A stretch of 64,000 bases of DNA from Xylanimonas protaetiae (GTDB taxonomy: Bacteria; Actinomycetota; Actinomycetes; Actinomycetales; Cellulomonadaceae): the NCBI RefSeq assembly GCF_004135385.1, contig NZ_CP035493.1:1426001-1490000 (forward strand), read 5' to 3'. Positions 8,323 through 17,055 of the stretch are shown here, piece by piece. A program made the position numbers and the translations under genes. The notes below the pieces were generated by a model, which did no database searches, had not been told where the DNA came from, and worked only from the letters and a program-made list of their open reading frames with translations. The stretch's first letter is position 1; every line of letters starts with the position of its first letter.

Positions 8323-9236
8323 CCGCGGCGGGCCGTGGCCGCCTCGCGGGCCTGCGGGACCGGCTCGACAGCGCGCTCGTCGCCCCGGGCGAGGCGCGCA
8401 CCGCGCGCTGGGTGCACGCGGGCGTCGCCGCCGTCGTCGGGTGGCGCCTCGCGGTGCGCGACTGGACGGTGCTCGCGGACCGGGCGCCCGAGCTGCGGAC
8501 GCACGCCAACCTGCTGGGCTGGGTCCCGGACCTGCCCGCGGCGGGACTCGTCGCGGTCCAGGTGCTGGGGGTGCTGGCCGCGGTGGCGGCCGTCGCGCGG
8601 TGGCGGCCGCGGCTCGCGTTCGGCGTCGCGTGGGCGTGCTACCTGGTGCTGTGCGGGCTGTGGTCGAGCTCCGGCAAGGTCATGCACAACGACGTGCTGA
8701 CGGTGTGGGTGGGCGCCGTGTGGCTGTTCGCCGGCCCGCCGGCCCGCGCGGTGCCGCCGGGCGAACGGGCGGTGCGCTGGGGGTGGCCGCCGCGCGCGAG
8801 CCTCGCCGTGCTGGGCTGCATCTACTTCCTCACGGGCTTCCAGAAGCTCGTGCACAGCGGGCCGCGCTGGGCCTACTCCGACAACATGCGCTGGGTGCTG
8901 CTCGAAGGGGCGCACACCTCGCCGTTCGGGGCGGCGTTCCCGCAGACGATCGCGAACCTGCCGGTGATGCCGCAGCTCCTCGCTAGCGGGGCGCTGCTGC
9001 TCGAGCTGTCGGCCCCGTTCCTGCTGTACGGGCGGTGGACGCGGGCGCCGTTCGCGCTCGCCGTCGCGGTGATGCACACGAGCATCTGGGCCTGCCTGGG
9101 GCTGGACTACTCGGCGTGGGTGCTCACCGCGGCCGCCGTGGCGCTGCCGACGGGTCTCGCGCCGTGGGCAGCCCTGCTGTCGCGCCGCGCAGGCGGCCGC
9201 GTCGCACGACCGCTGGGGCCACCGCCTCCGGCGTGA
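8319..9236 (+). CDS. HTTM (horizontally transferred transmembrane) domain protein
   Basis: A polytopic membrane protein of 305 residues starting at GTG 8319, overlapping the preceding stop (GTGA). It has about six hydrophobic helices and the features of the HTTM/SdpB/vitamin K carboxylase-like fold: a conserved HNDVLTVW segment in the middle, IYFLTGFQKL, then SGPRWAYSDNMRWVL. Members of this superfamily include SdpB, which is needed for maturation of the SDP killing peptide of Bacillus; most actinobacterial members have no assigned role. Together with the 135-residue partner it forms a two-gene cassette ending just before the IS4 insertion. Confidence 0.8.
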   Translation: MTAAGRGRLAGLRDRLDSALVAPGEARTARWVHAGVAAVVGWRLAVRDWTVLADRAPELRTHANLLGWVPDLPAAGLVAVQVLGVLAAVAAVARWRPRLAFGVAWACYLVLCGLWSSSGKVMHNDVLTVWVGAVWLFAGPPARAVPPGERAVRWGWPPRASLAVLGCIYFLTGFQKLVHSGPRWAYSDNMRWVLLEGAHTSPFGAAFPQTIANLPVMPQLLASGALLLELSAPFLLYGRWTRAPFALAVAVMHTSIWACLGLDYSAWVLTAAAVALPTGLAPWAALLSRRAGGRVARPLGPPPPA

Positions 9237-9268
9237 CCTCCCGGGTGACCCGCGTCGAGCCCTAGCCC

Positions 9269-10753
9269 CAATGCCGCGAAGTTAGGGCTCTGACCTGGCT
9301 GTCAAGGGGTGTTGGTGCTGGTCATAGCAGCGAAGCTCCTGTAGTTGAGGGCTGTCCGCCAAGACATGCCTTCACCACAGGAGCTTTGCCGTGCCGCAGT
9401 CTGCCATCGATCGTGTCGCTCGCGCCTTCGCTCCGGGGCACCTGGGCGAGTTGAGCGCCCTGGTTCCCGTCGAGCTCGTCGATGAGGTGCTGGCCCGTCA
9501 CCGGGCGACCGAGCAGCGCGTACGGCTGCTGCCCTCACGGGTGGTCGTCTACCTGCTGGTCGCGGGTGCGTTGTTCGCGGGCCTGGGCTGGCAGCAGGTC
9601 TGGGACCGGCTGGTCGCCGGCCTCGGGCATGTCGATTCCTGTCCGTCGCGCGCCGCGATCGCGCTCGCGCTGCGCCGGGTCGGGCCCGGCCCGTTGCGGT
9701 CGCTGTTCGAGGTCCTGGCCTGCCCGGCACCAGGCTCGACCCGGTGGCGGGGACTGCTGGTGTGCGCGCTGGACGGGACGGTCACCTCGGTGCCTGACAG
9801 CCCGGCCAACACCATCCGGTACGTCAAGCAGCGCGGCGGGCCCACCGGCGGCGGGTCCTACCCCGGGCTGCGGCTGGTCGCGCTCGTCGCGTGCGGGACC
9901 CGCACCCTGATCGATGCGACGTTCGGCCCGACCACGACCGGGGAGACGGTCTACGCGCAGGTCCTGACTCGCTCGCTGCATGCCGGGATGCTGCTGCTGG
10001 CCGACCGCGGCCTGAGCTCGGCGGCGCTGGTCGCCGCAGCCCACGCGAGGGGAGCCCACGTGCTGGTGCGAGCACGTACCGCCGCCGCCAACGGTCCCGC
10101 CCTGCCCGTCACCCGAGCGCTGGACGATGGTTCGTGGCTGTCGATGCTCGGCGCCACACGGGTGCGCGTCATCGACGCTCAGATCACCTCGGCCACGACG
10201 GCTGCGACCACGACCAGCCACTACCGCCTGGTCACCACGCTCCTGGACCCCCGCACCCACCCGGCCGACCAGCTCGCGGGCCTGTACCACCAACGCTGGC
10301 AGGTCGAGACCGCCTACCTCGAGCTGAAGTCGACCATCCTGGGCGGGCGGGTCCTGCGCGCCCGGACCCCCGACGGGATCGAGCAAGAGGTCTACGCCCT
10401 GCTCATCGCCTACCAGGCCCTACGCACCGCCATGGCCGACGCGACCACCACCACCGCGATCCCGCCCGACCGCGCCAGCTTCACGATCGCGCTGAACGCC
10501 GCACGCGACCAGATCACCGCCAACCGGCACGCCGACGCCACCGATCCCCCGATCGAACTGCTCGGCGTGATCGGCGCCGCGGTCACCGCACGACCACTGC
10601 CAGCAACCCGCCCCCGCACGAACGCCCGCACCGTCAAACGAGCGATCTCCAAGTACAACGCCCGCGGCCCCAACATCGACCGCAAGACCTACAAGACCAC
10701 CCTGACCATCACGATCTTGACAAAACCGACGCCCACCTAACTTCGCGGCATTG
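9269..10753 (+). mobile_element. IS4-family insertion sequence, copy 1
   Basis: A complete 1485-bp IS with 18-bp perfect terminal inverted repeats (CAATGCCGCGAAGTTAGG at 9269-9286 and its complement at 10736-10753). It is flanked by a 10-bp direct repeat GCCCTAGCCC (9259-9268 and 10754-10763). The right target duplication contains the TAG stop of the sirtuin gene, so the insertion lies exactly at that gene's end. A second copy at 31892-33376 differs, as far as the encoded protein shows, by one residue. Ten-bp duplications fit the IS4/IS231 groups. Confidence 0.95.
9391..10740 (+). CDS. IS4-family DDE transposase
   Basis: A 449-residue transposase filling the IS. The N-terminal region resembles the IS4 N-terminal DNA-binding domain. 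The DDE triad is visible: Asp in VCALDGTVTSVPDS, Asp in LLLADRGLSS, and the family YREK signature in YHQRWQVETAYLELKS. The stop codon lies inside the right inverted repeat. Residue 88 is Ala here and Thr in copy 2 (base 9652 G versus 32275 A). Likely active given two nearly identical copies. Confidence 0.94.
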   Translation: MPQSAIDRVARAFAPGHLGELSALVPVELVDEVLARHRATEQRVRLLPSRVVVYLLVAGALFAGLGWQQVWDRLVAGLGHVDSCPSRAAIALALRRVGPGPLRSLFEVLACPAPGSTRWRGLLVCALDGTVTSVPDSPANTIRYVKQRGGPTGGGSYPGLRLVALVACGTRTLIDATFGPTTTGETVYAQVLTRSLHAGMLLLADRGLSSAALVAAAHARGAHVLVRARTAAANGPALPVTRALDDGSWLSMLGATRVRVIDAQITSATTAATTTSHYRLVTTLLDPRTHPADQLAGLYHQRWQVETAYLELKSTILGGRVLRARTPDGIEQEVYALLIAYQALRTAMADATTTTAIPPDRASFTIALNAARDQITANRHADATDPPIELLGVIGAAVTARPLPATRPRTNARTVKRAISKYNARGPNIDRKTYKTTLTITILTKPTPT

Positions 10754-10756
10754 GCC

Positions 10757-11674
10757 CTAGCCCCCGACGAGGGCGGCGGCCAGCGCGGTGAGGGTCTCGC
10801 TCGTGCCCGCGTCGATCTTGAGGGTGGCGAGCGGGTCGCCGCGCGTCTCGCCGCGGTTGACGATCACCACGGGCTTGCCCGACGTCGCGGCGTGGCGCAC
10901 GAAGCGGAGCCCGCTCTGCACCGTCAGCGACGTCCCCGCCACGAGGAGTGCGTCCGCGTCGTCGACCATCGCGTACGCGCGCTCGACGCGCTCGCGCGGC
11001 ACGGTCTCGCCGAAGTAGACGATCTCCGGCTTCAGCACCCCGCCGCAGAGCTCGCACGGGGCCGGGACGAAGTGCGAGGTCTGCTCGACGACGGCGTCGG
11101 CGTCGGGCGCGACCTCGATGTCGGCGACCGTCAGGCGTTCGCCGAGCACGTCCTCGAGGAAGCGCGGGTTGAGGGCCGTGAGGCGCTCCGCGAGGTGCTC
11201 GCGCGAGATCACCCGGCCGCACGTGAGGCAGACGACGCGGTCGTAGCGGCCGTGCAGGTCGATGACGTGGCGGGAGCCGGCGTCCTCGTGGAGCAGGTCG
11301 ACGTTCTGCGTGATGACGCCGCGGACGACGCCAGCAGCCTCCAGTGTGGCCAGCGCCCGGTGCCCGGCGTTGGGGTGCGTGCGTCGCACGTGCTGCCAGC
11401 CGACGTGGTTGCGTGCCCAGTAGTGGCGGCGGAAGGCCTCGTCGCCGACGAACTGCTCGTACGTCATCGGGTTGCGGGGCGGGGAGTCGGGGGAGCGGTA
11501 GTCCGGGATGCCGGAGTCGGTGGAGATGCCGGCGCCCGTCAACGCCGTGACGGTCCGGCCCGTCAGCAGGGCGACGGCGTCGTCGACCGTCCCGTGGTGC
11601 ACGACGGCGTCGGGCGGGAGCGTCCAGCGGCGCTGCTGGTACGTGGGGGCGAGAGGCCGGGGACCTGAGGGCAC
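10757..11674 (-). CDS. Sir2-family NAD-dependent protein deacylase
   Basis: A 305-residue sirtuin. The GTG start at 11674 is chosen because the upstream part of the longer open frame lacks sirtuin similarity and overlaps the divergent gene. Visible motifs are GAGISTDSGIPDYR, the TQNVD NAD-binding block, the catalytic His in LHGRYD, and a zinc ribbon with Cys pairs CLTCG and CELCG. The insert between the Cys pairs is long, as in SIRT4-like class II enzymes. It removes acyl groups from lysines using NAD. The IS4 target duplication abuts and includes the stop codon, so the coding sequence remains intact. Confidence 0.92.
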   Translation of the reverse strand: MPSGPRPLAPTYQQRRWTLPPDAVVHHGTVDDAVALLTGRTVTALTGAGISTDSGIPDYRSPDSPPRNPMTYEQFVGDEAFRRHYWARNHVGWQHVRRTHPNAGHRALATLEAAGVVRGVITQNVDLLHEDAGSRHVIDLHGRYDRVVCLTCGRVISREHLAERLTALNPRFLEDVLGERLTVADIEVAPDADAVVEQTSHFVPAPCELCGGVLKPEIVYFGETVPRERVERAYAMVDDADALLVAGTSLTVQSGLRFVRHAATSGKPVVIVNRGETRGDPLATLKIDAGTSETLTALAAALVGG

Positions 11675-11744
11675 GCGTCGAGCGTACGCGGGGGCGGTTG
11701 CGCCCCGTCGCGCAGGTCCGCAGCGCGCCCGGCATACTCCGAGC

Positions 11745-11984
11745 ATGAGCGAGCACCCGCAGCACGGCTGGTGGCACCGGCTCAGCGCCGACGTCCAGCG
11801 CTGGCTCAAGGAGAACCCGCGCTCCGAGCTCACGACCACCGTCTTCGACGCCGTGATCGGCGCCGGCGGGCCGTACCGCGCCGACCCCGACCGGCACCCC
11901 GACGAGCTGCCCGACGCCCGGCTCCTCAGCGACGACGCCTGGGAGTACATCAAGGAGCAGCCGCACCCGGACGAGACGGCGTAG
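11745..11984 (+). CDS. Small acidic hypothetical protein
   Basis: A 79-residue soluble protein starting at ATG 11745, divergent from the sirtuin. It has an amphipathic N-terminal half (WWHRLSADVQRWLKENPRSE), then a loop rich in Pro and Asp (GPYRADPDRHPDELPD), and no membrane segment or Cys. The motif content is not one I can assign. It lies between the sirtuin and the tRNA gene and is the last chromosomal gene before the integrated element. Confidence 0.6.
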   Translation: MSEHPQHGWWHRLSADVQRWLKENPRSELTTTVFDAVIGAGGPYRADPDRHPDELPDARLLSDDAWEYIKEQPHPDETA

Positions 11985-12078
11985 AGCTGGCCGACGCTGA
12001 CCGGCGGCACGGCCGGGATTTGGGACGAGCGGTCCTAGCGGGTATCCTCGGACGGCCGGTCCCCATCAGGACCGGCTA

Positions 12079-12165
12079 GGTAGCGTGTCCGAGTGGCCTA
12101 AGGAGCACGCCTCGAAAGCGTGTGTGGGTGAAAGTCCACCGTGAGTTCGAATCTCACCGCTACCG
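12079..12165 (+). tRNA. tRNA-Ser (CGA)
   Basis: Acceptor arms GGTAGCG (12079-12085) and CGCTACC (12158-12164) pair, with discriminator G. The anticodon loop CTCGAAA within ACGC/GCGT-type stem gives anticodon CGA for serine UCG. A long variable arm (GTGGG...TCCAC) is typical of class II serine tRNAs, and the T arm GTGAG-TTCGAAT-CTCAC is canonical. CCA is not encoded. The 3' end is the attachment site of the AICE; the gene stays whole because the element supplies the same 3' sequence. Confidence 0.95.
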
Positions 12166-12221
12166 CCCCTCGAAGGACCCCAGCCGCAGGATTCTGCGGA
12201 TCTGGGGTCCTTCGTCTTTCC
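12153..12221. repeat. attL: tRNA-Ser 3' end and terminator repeat
   Basis: The 17-bp core CTCACCGCTACCGCCCC at 12153-12169 recurs at 37733-37749. Beyond it both copies carry a similar terminator hairpin: 18 identical bases (12172-12189 / 37751-37768) and 27 identical bases (12195-12221 / 37774-37800), separated by a diverged loop. The identical core covers the tRNA T-stem end and acceptor, the usual crossover zone for tyrosine integrases. The integrase gene begins right beside it. Confidence 0.9.
12175..12210. terminator. Bidirectional hairpin after tRNA-Ser
   Basis: GGACCCCAG-CCGCAG pairs with CTGCGG-AT-CTGGGGTCC around a four-base loop and is followed by the T-rich tract TTCGTCTTT. It should end the tRNA transcript and, read from the other strand, the integrase operon. 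A near copy with a changed loop sits at attR. Confidence 0.8.
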
Positions 12222-12234
12222 CCGTACTGCTTTT

Positions 12235-13448
12235 TCACTGCTTTTTCCCCTCAGCGAGCAGGTCTGCGGACGCCCGGGTGACGAGCCGGTCGATCACGTC
12301 GCGCACGTCCGGAGCCAGGCGGTTCCGCTTCACGTAGTGCAGGCGAGTTGTCGCCTCGCCGGCGTGGCCGAGCTGTGCGGACGCGCTCGCGATCGAGGTC
12401 GAGTTGGCGACGGCCGTGCCCACCGTGCGGCGGAAGTCGTGCGGCCGGACCCTGAGCCCCGTGCCCGCCTGCGCGTGCTTCAGCTGCGTCCGGACGTTCG
12501 ACGGCGAGCGCGGCCGACCGGTGGACGTCGGGAAGACGAGACCGTCCGGCCCACCGTCGAGGCCGAGGTCCAGCGCCTCGCGCAGCGCGACCACCACGAA
12601 GTTCGGCAGCGTCACGGTCCGCTGGGACGAGTCCGACTTGGGGCTGGACTGCCGGAAGAGTCTGCCGTTCGCGCGCACGATCGTGCCATCGACAGTCAGG
12701 GTGGGAACCTCGGCGTCGAGGTCGAGATCCACCTCCCGGAGCGCGAGGCACTCGCCGATTCGCAGGCCCGTGCCGAGCATCGTGTCGACGATCTGCGGCA
12801 GGAGCGACACGTTCCGCAGGCCACGGATCGCTGGTCGGTCCTCCCAGACGCGCACGGCCTTGCGGAGCAGAGCGATGTCCTCGAGCGCGATGGTCTCGAC
12901 GTCGCCGCGCTTCGGTGTGCGCACGGTGATCGCGTCGCGCACCGGGTTGAAGGGCGCGGCCCCGTAGCGGACGCAGAGCATCATGACCTGCTGCATCACG
13001 TTGCGGCACTGCCGGGCGGTCGCGTACCTCTTGGCCTTGGTCAGCGCCATGAGCACGCGGTTCACGGCGACCGGCGTCACTCCCGGACCCGGAGCTGACC
13101 GAGCGCCGGCCGAAGGTCGCGGTCGATGACGCCGACGTACTTCTCCATCGACTGCGGGACGACCTGCGCCTCCGCCTGCTTCTCCGTCACCCACTGGTCG
13201 AACACAGCGTTCATCCGGGTGTCCGGCGCGATCGGCATGAGCCCGTCGCTGGTCGCGTCCGTGACCGCGCGATGCAGCTTGTCCTCAAGCCGACGTTGGG
13301 CCTCGGCCCCCGACGCCCCGCGAGCCTCGTACTTGTGGACCACGCCTGCGAAGTCACGGTAGGTCGCGCGGGCACGCCAGACATTGGGTGCGAGCTCCTG
13401 CCGCGTGATGCCGCCCCACCGGCCGGGCTCGAGCGGAACACGTGCCAT
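12235..13448 (-). pseudogene. int: Tyrosine-recombinase integrase, split by a frame change
   Basis: Two frames make one integrase of about 405 residues. The N-terminal piece (13448 to 13077, 123 residues) has the arm-binding domain and start of the core-binding domain and stops at ...LGQLRVRE. The catalytic piece continues immediately in another frame as VTPVAVNRVL from GTG 13080 to 12235 (281 residues). It holds the Arg in TGLRIGECLAL, HxxR in PHDFRR, and LGHAGEATTRLHY with His and the nucleophile Tyr. Restoring one G (GAGTGACG to GAGGTGACG) joins them. Stop and GTG overlap as GTGA, so reinitiation is possible. Decay, assembly indel or a natural two-chain enzyme cannot be separated here. Confidence 0.85.
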
Positions 13449-13451
13449 GCC

Positions 13452-13667
13452 TCAGCCCCCCCCGCGATCGTCGGTCACCGCGTCGAGCCACTCCTCGACG
13501 TCGTCGGGCCGGTACCTCAGCCGGCCGCCGACGTGGATCACCTTCGGTCCGCCGCCGCGGCTCGACCACGAGTACACGCAGTACATCGACACCCCCAGGT
13601 ACTCGGCGAGCTCCTCCGGCGTCATCAGGCGTCGGCGGGCGGTCTGCTCCACACTCATGCTGCTCAT
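13452..13667 (-). CDS. xis: Excisionase / helix-turn-helix protein
   Basis: A 71-residue MerR-like excisionase. The core MTPEELAEYLGVSMYCVYSW is a winged-helix recognition unit, followed by PKVIHVGGRLRYRPDDVEEWL, the standard ending of AlpA/Xis-type proteins. The ATG at 13667 (alternative 13658) follows a G-rich stretch; longer upstream frames overlap the next gene and lack the domain. It ends three bases before the integrase start, the normal xis-int arrangement of AICEs. Confidence 0.88.
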   Translation of the reverse strand: MSSMSVEQTARRRLMTPEELAEYLGVSMYCVYSWSSRGGGPKVIHVGGRLRYRPDDVEEWLDAVTDDRGGG

Positions 13668-13713
13668 CTCGGGTTCCCCCCGCTTCCTCGTTGCTGTCCC
13701 CCTGCTGGCTTGC

Positions 13714-15243
13714 TCAGTGGTGCGCGGTCGGCGCGTTGCGGTTCTCGGCTCGCCAGCGGGCGTACTCGCGGGCACGTGCGGCGGCCGCGTCGGCGAGGAC
13801 CTTGTCGCCCGCCCTCGGCCAGCCTGTGCCCTGGTAGGTCCACGCGCCGACGACGAGCGTGGTCTCCTCGTCGTCGGCCATGAGCTGGATCTCGAGCTCG
13901 CGTGTGTCGAGCTTCGCGGCGGCCGCGAGGCGCGGATTGGTGGCGATGCGCTGGTACCGACGCCGGGCGCGGCGGAGCGCGCCGAGCGTGACCGAGTACC
14001 GGCGGGACTTGGTCGAGAAGTGACCCCGGAACCCGAGCATCCTCGACCACTTGCCGAGCAGCGCGTACGGGTTCTCGACGCAGACGCCGCAGAGCCGCGG
14101 GTGACGGTCGGCGACGCGCTGGCCGCACTCGAACGGGCAGCCGGCCAGGGCGCGGGCGGCCAACCGCTGGCACGCGTCGATCAGCCGGGCGTGATGCGGG
14201 AGCGGCCTGGTCGGGTCGACACCGGCCGACTTGGTCGAGTACTTCGCGAGGTAGGCGGCCACCTGCTCGGCGGTGATCTGGTCGCCGACGACGCCGCCCT
14301 CGCGCACGATCCGCACGTCGGTCTGCGCACCGAAGCGGAGCACCCGCTCGACGTCGCGGCCATCCACCGGCGGGGCCGTCGTGTACGCGGACGCCGCCGA
14401 CTCGCGCACCACGTCCGTCAGCCTCGACGCCGGGATCGGCGCAGGCGAGCCGGGCCCGTCGGAGCCGTCGATCCGCACCAGTGCATGGAAGTGGACGAGC
14501 CCGCGAGCCTGGAACTCGGCGACCTTCGCGTACTCGAGGCGCGCATGCTTGCGAAGCTCTGACTCACGCACACCCAGCGTCGTTGCGACGTGCCGCCGAA
14601 GAGCGATGGTGAACCGCCGCCACAGCTCGGGCGCGTGCCACTGCCAGACCGCCGCGGAGTCGACGTCGTGGCACTCCGGGCACAGCGGCGAGCCGATCAC
14701 CGGGTCGCCGTCGTCGTGATGAGCCCAGCAACTCAGCCGGACCCCGTGCTCGCAGGCGCCGATCCGCGCGCGGGGCCGGCACGGCCGCTTGCCCTTCCGC
14801 GCCCGATGCACCGCCCCGAACGACGGTGCCGTCAGAGTGACGAACAGCAGCGGGTTCGCGCTGACGGACTCGGGCACGCCCTTGCCGCCGTAGAGCCCGG
14901 TCGAGATCAGCTCGAAGGTGTCGCGCGCATAGATCCGCGAGCATGCCGGGCAGACCTCGTCGCGCCGGTTGCCGCACGGCTTGTAGAGCAGCCCCAACGG
15001 CTCGTCGGCCGAGCGGAAGACGCTGAGGATCTCCCCGGTGTAGCGGTCGATCGTCGTCGAGCGGCCCGCCAGCCGGACCGGGTGCGAGCAGTTGCCCGCG
15101 CGGGCGAGCGTGTCGGCCAGGGCCGGCATCGTCCGGTCGGCCAGGCGACCCACGATGGACTCCGCCTCGAACGCCGCCAGGTCGCCCAGGTCGAGGGGAG
15201 CGTCGGGGGAGTGACCCCAGAAGCCATCGCGGGCCGCCGACAT
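13714..15243 (-). CDS. RepSA-like replication initiator, HUH type
   Basis: A 509-residue rolling-circle initiator of the actinomycete RepSA group. Zinc-knuckle-like Cys pairs appear early (KPCGNRRDEVCPAC near 90-103) and again as CPECHD and CGVC. The metal-binding HUH motif is in RGLVHFHALVRI near residue 273, and the likely catalytic Tyr is in AAYLAKYSTK near 350. Such proteins nick the element origin after excision. Its ATG overlaps the traSA stop (ATGA). The expected double-stranded origin should lie in or near this gene, but I could not identify it. Confidence 0.9.
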   Translation of the reverse strand: MSAARDGFWGHSPDAPLDLGDLAAFEAESIVGRLADRTMPALADTLARAGNCSHPVRLAGRSTTIDRYTGEILSVFRSADEPLGLLYKPCGNRRDEVCPACSRIYARDTFELISTGLYGGKGVPESVSANPLLFVTLTAPSFGAVHRARKGKRPCRPRARIGACEHGVRLSCWAHHDDGDPVIGSPLCPECHDVDSAAVWQWHAPELWRRFTIALRRHVATTLGVRESELRKHARLEYAKVAEFQARGLVHFHALVRIDGSDGPGSPAPIPASRLTDVVRESAASAYTTAPPVDGRDVERVLRFGAQTDVRIVREGGVVGDQITAEQVAAYLAKYSTKSAGVDPTRPLPHHARLIDACQRLAARALAGCPFECGQRVADRHPRLCGVCVENPYALLGKWSRMLGFRGHFSTKSRRYSVTLGALRRARRRYQRIATNPRLAAAAKLDTRELEIQLMADDEETTLVVGAWTYQGTGWPRAGDKVLADAAAARAREYARWRAENRNAPTAHH

Positions 15244-16687
15244 CAGGCCGGCTCCGGGTCGTCCCCGCCACGCGGGGTGCGAGGAGTCCGACGCACGTTG
15301 TCAGACGAGAGCGTGATGAGCTCGCCCGGCACTGTGTTCTCCGTCGTGGTCGGAGGTTCAGGAGGAGCGGGGTACCGCGACGCGACGAGCCGGATGAGGT
15401 CGTCGCTCCAGAAGTCCGCCCGCACACGCTCGACGACGCCGTCGTTGCCCACGACGTACCCCGCCCCCGGCATGGTCCGGTCGATCCGGTGCGCCGGGGC
15501 GAGATCCGCGTACCCGTCACCGAGCACCATGCGGGTCTCCGACGTCGACGCGACGCGCAGCGCAATGGTCTGCGTGAACAGCTCGCGCATCGCGACGGTC
15601 TCCTTGCGCGGGTCCTGCACGAACGCGACGACCATGACGCCGAGCGCACGACCCTGCGTGAGGATCCGCTTGAGCAGCGCCGAAGCCTCGCTGACGACGT
15701 CGCGCGACGCGTACCCGGTGAGCACGGCGAGCTCGTCGATCAGCAGGACGTGGGCAGGATCGCCAGCCGTCGCCTCGAACGTGCGCGCATGCCCGCGCAT
15801 GCCCGCCTGCCGGGCCACGATCACCTGGTTCAGCGACCGAAGTAGTCGCAGCGCGGCCTGCTCGTCCATCGCGACGTGCGAGAACATCGCCGAGCCGACG
15901 GCCACTTCGACGCCGCCCTTGAGGTCGACGCCCCACAGCCGCACGAGGCCCGCGTGCGCGGCCGGCGCCAGGTTGCCCGCGATGCCCCAGAACACGGAGC
16001 CCTTACCGGAACCGGAACGGCCGACGACGAGGGTGTGGCTACCCGAGAGTTCAAGCCGCCAAGGTGCCCATCCGACCGCCGGCCCAGGGTGACGCCCTCG
16101 GTCTCGAGCTCGGTGGGCACGCGTGGCGTCGTCGGCTCGTGGATGAGCTCGCGCATCGTCAGGACCATCTCCACGACGCCGGGGCCCACCCGACGGGACT
16201 CCACGGCCTCCGCCTGCACCGCGGTAGCGATGGCGTCGGCCGCGTCCATCAGGACGTCGACGGTCTGGCCCATCACGGCGCGGACCGTGAGAGTGAGGGT
16301 GTTCCCCCGCGTGCGGACATGCAGCAGACGCGCGACGTCCTGCCGCCGGCTGCTCTCCCACGGCCAGACGAGCCCGCACCGCCGGGCGATCTTGGCCCAG
16401 TCCTTCCGCACCCGACGACGCCACGCACGACGACGCAGAGGCCCCCCGAGGACGGTCTCGTAGCTGAGCGGGCTGACAGCGTCCCACGCAGCGCGGACAG
16501 TGCTCCACACCGGGACGGACCAGAGCACCGCGAGCCCGGCCGCCTCGTGATCGGCGATCAACAGCAGGTCGCCGATCACGAGGCAGACGCAGACCGCGCG
16601 CCACGACTGGACGGTCCAGGCGATGGAGTTCCAGACCGCGGTGCCGAGCCGGCTCACGACGAGCCAGACGATCCGAAGGGTGGCCAT
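15243..16687 (-). pseudogene. FtsK/SpoIIIE-like conjugal translocase TraSA, split by a frame change
   Basis: The two frames together give about 481 residues. The N-terminal part starts at ATG 16687 (MATLRIVWLVVSRLG), has two membrane-type segments, and runs to TEGVTLGRRSDG. The C-terminal part continues in another frame from PWRLELSGSHTLVV with Walker A GRSGSGKGSVFW, Walker B VLLIDELAVL and a conserved tail. The frame changes near 16067, in a run of three Gs on the coding strand; adding one G restores VTLGRR-SDGAPWRLELSGSH. TraSA proteins move double-stranded DNA between mycelia. ATGA overlaps at both ends tie it to its neighbours. Confidence 0.85.
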
Positions 16688-17055
16688 CAGGCCGCCTCGC
16701 TCCCGACGAGTTCCCCTTCGATGACGCGAGCGTCGGAGTCCGGGAACGCCCGCACCGGCCGAACCATCTCTCCACCGCAGAACACCTGGAAGAGCGGGCA
16801 CGGCCACTCGGCGCCCCACCACAGGGTGAAGGCGCCTCGTTCGAAGGTCGACGGGAAGTCGCTCACGTGCCCGAGACGCAGGCGGCGGGCCAGGTACTCC
16901 GCGTCCGCCTGGGTGGTCACGTGGAACGACAGCGCGGTGAGGCTGATGTGCACGGCCTCGACCCGACCGTCGACCCAGTTGACGATGTCGCCCACGATCT
17001 CCAGGAGCTCGCGCATCGTCGCATCAGGCTCGTTGCCCCACCTGGTCGTGGACAT
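16687..17055 (-). CDS. AICE-conserved hypothetical protein between pra-like and traSA
   Basis: A 122-residue soluble protein from ATG 17055; it overlaps the preceding stop and the following start by ATGA on both sides, so it belongs to the transfer operon. The N-terminal half has a long amphipathic helix (ATMRELLEIVGDIVNWV) and a strand-rich centre with TALSFHVTTQADAEYLARRL; it ends with an acidic tail. I do not recognise the family. Position suggests a role in transfer or its control. Confidence 0.75.
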   Translation of the reverse strand: MSTTRWGNEPDATMRELLEIVGDIVNWVDGRVEAVHISLTALSFHVTTQADAEYLARRLRLGHVSDFPSTFERGAFTLWWGAEWPCPLFQVFCGGEMVRPVRAFPDSDARVIEGELVGSEAA

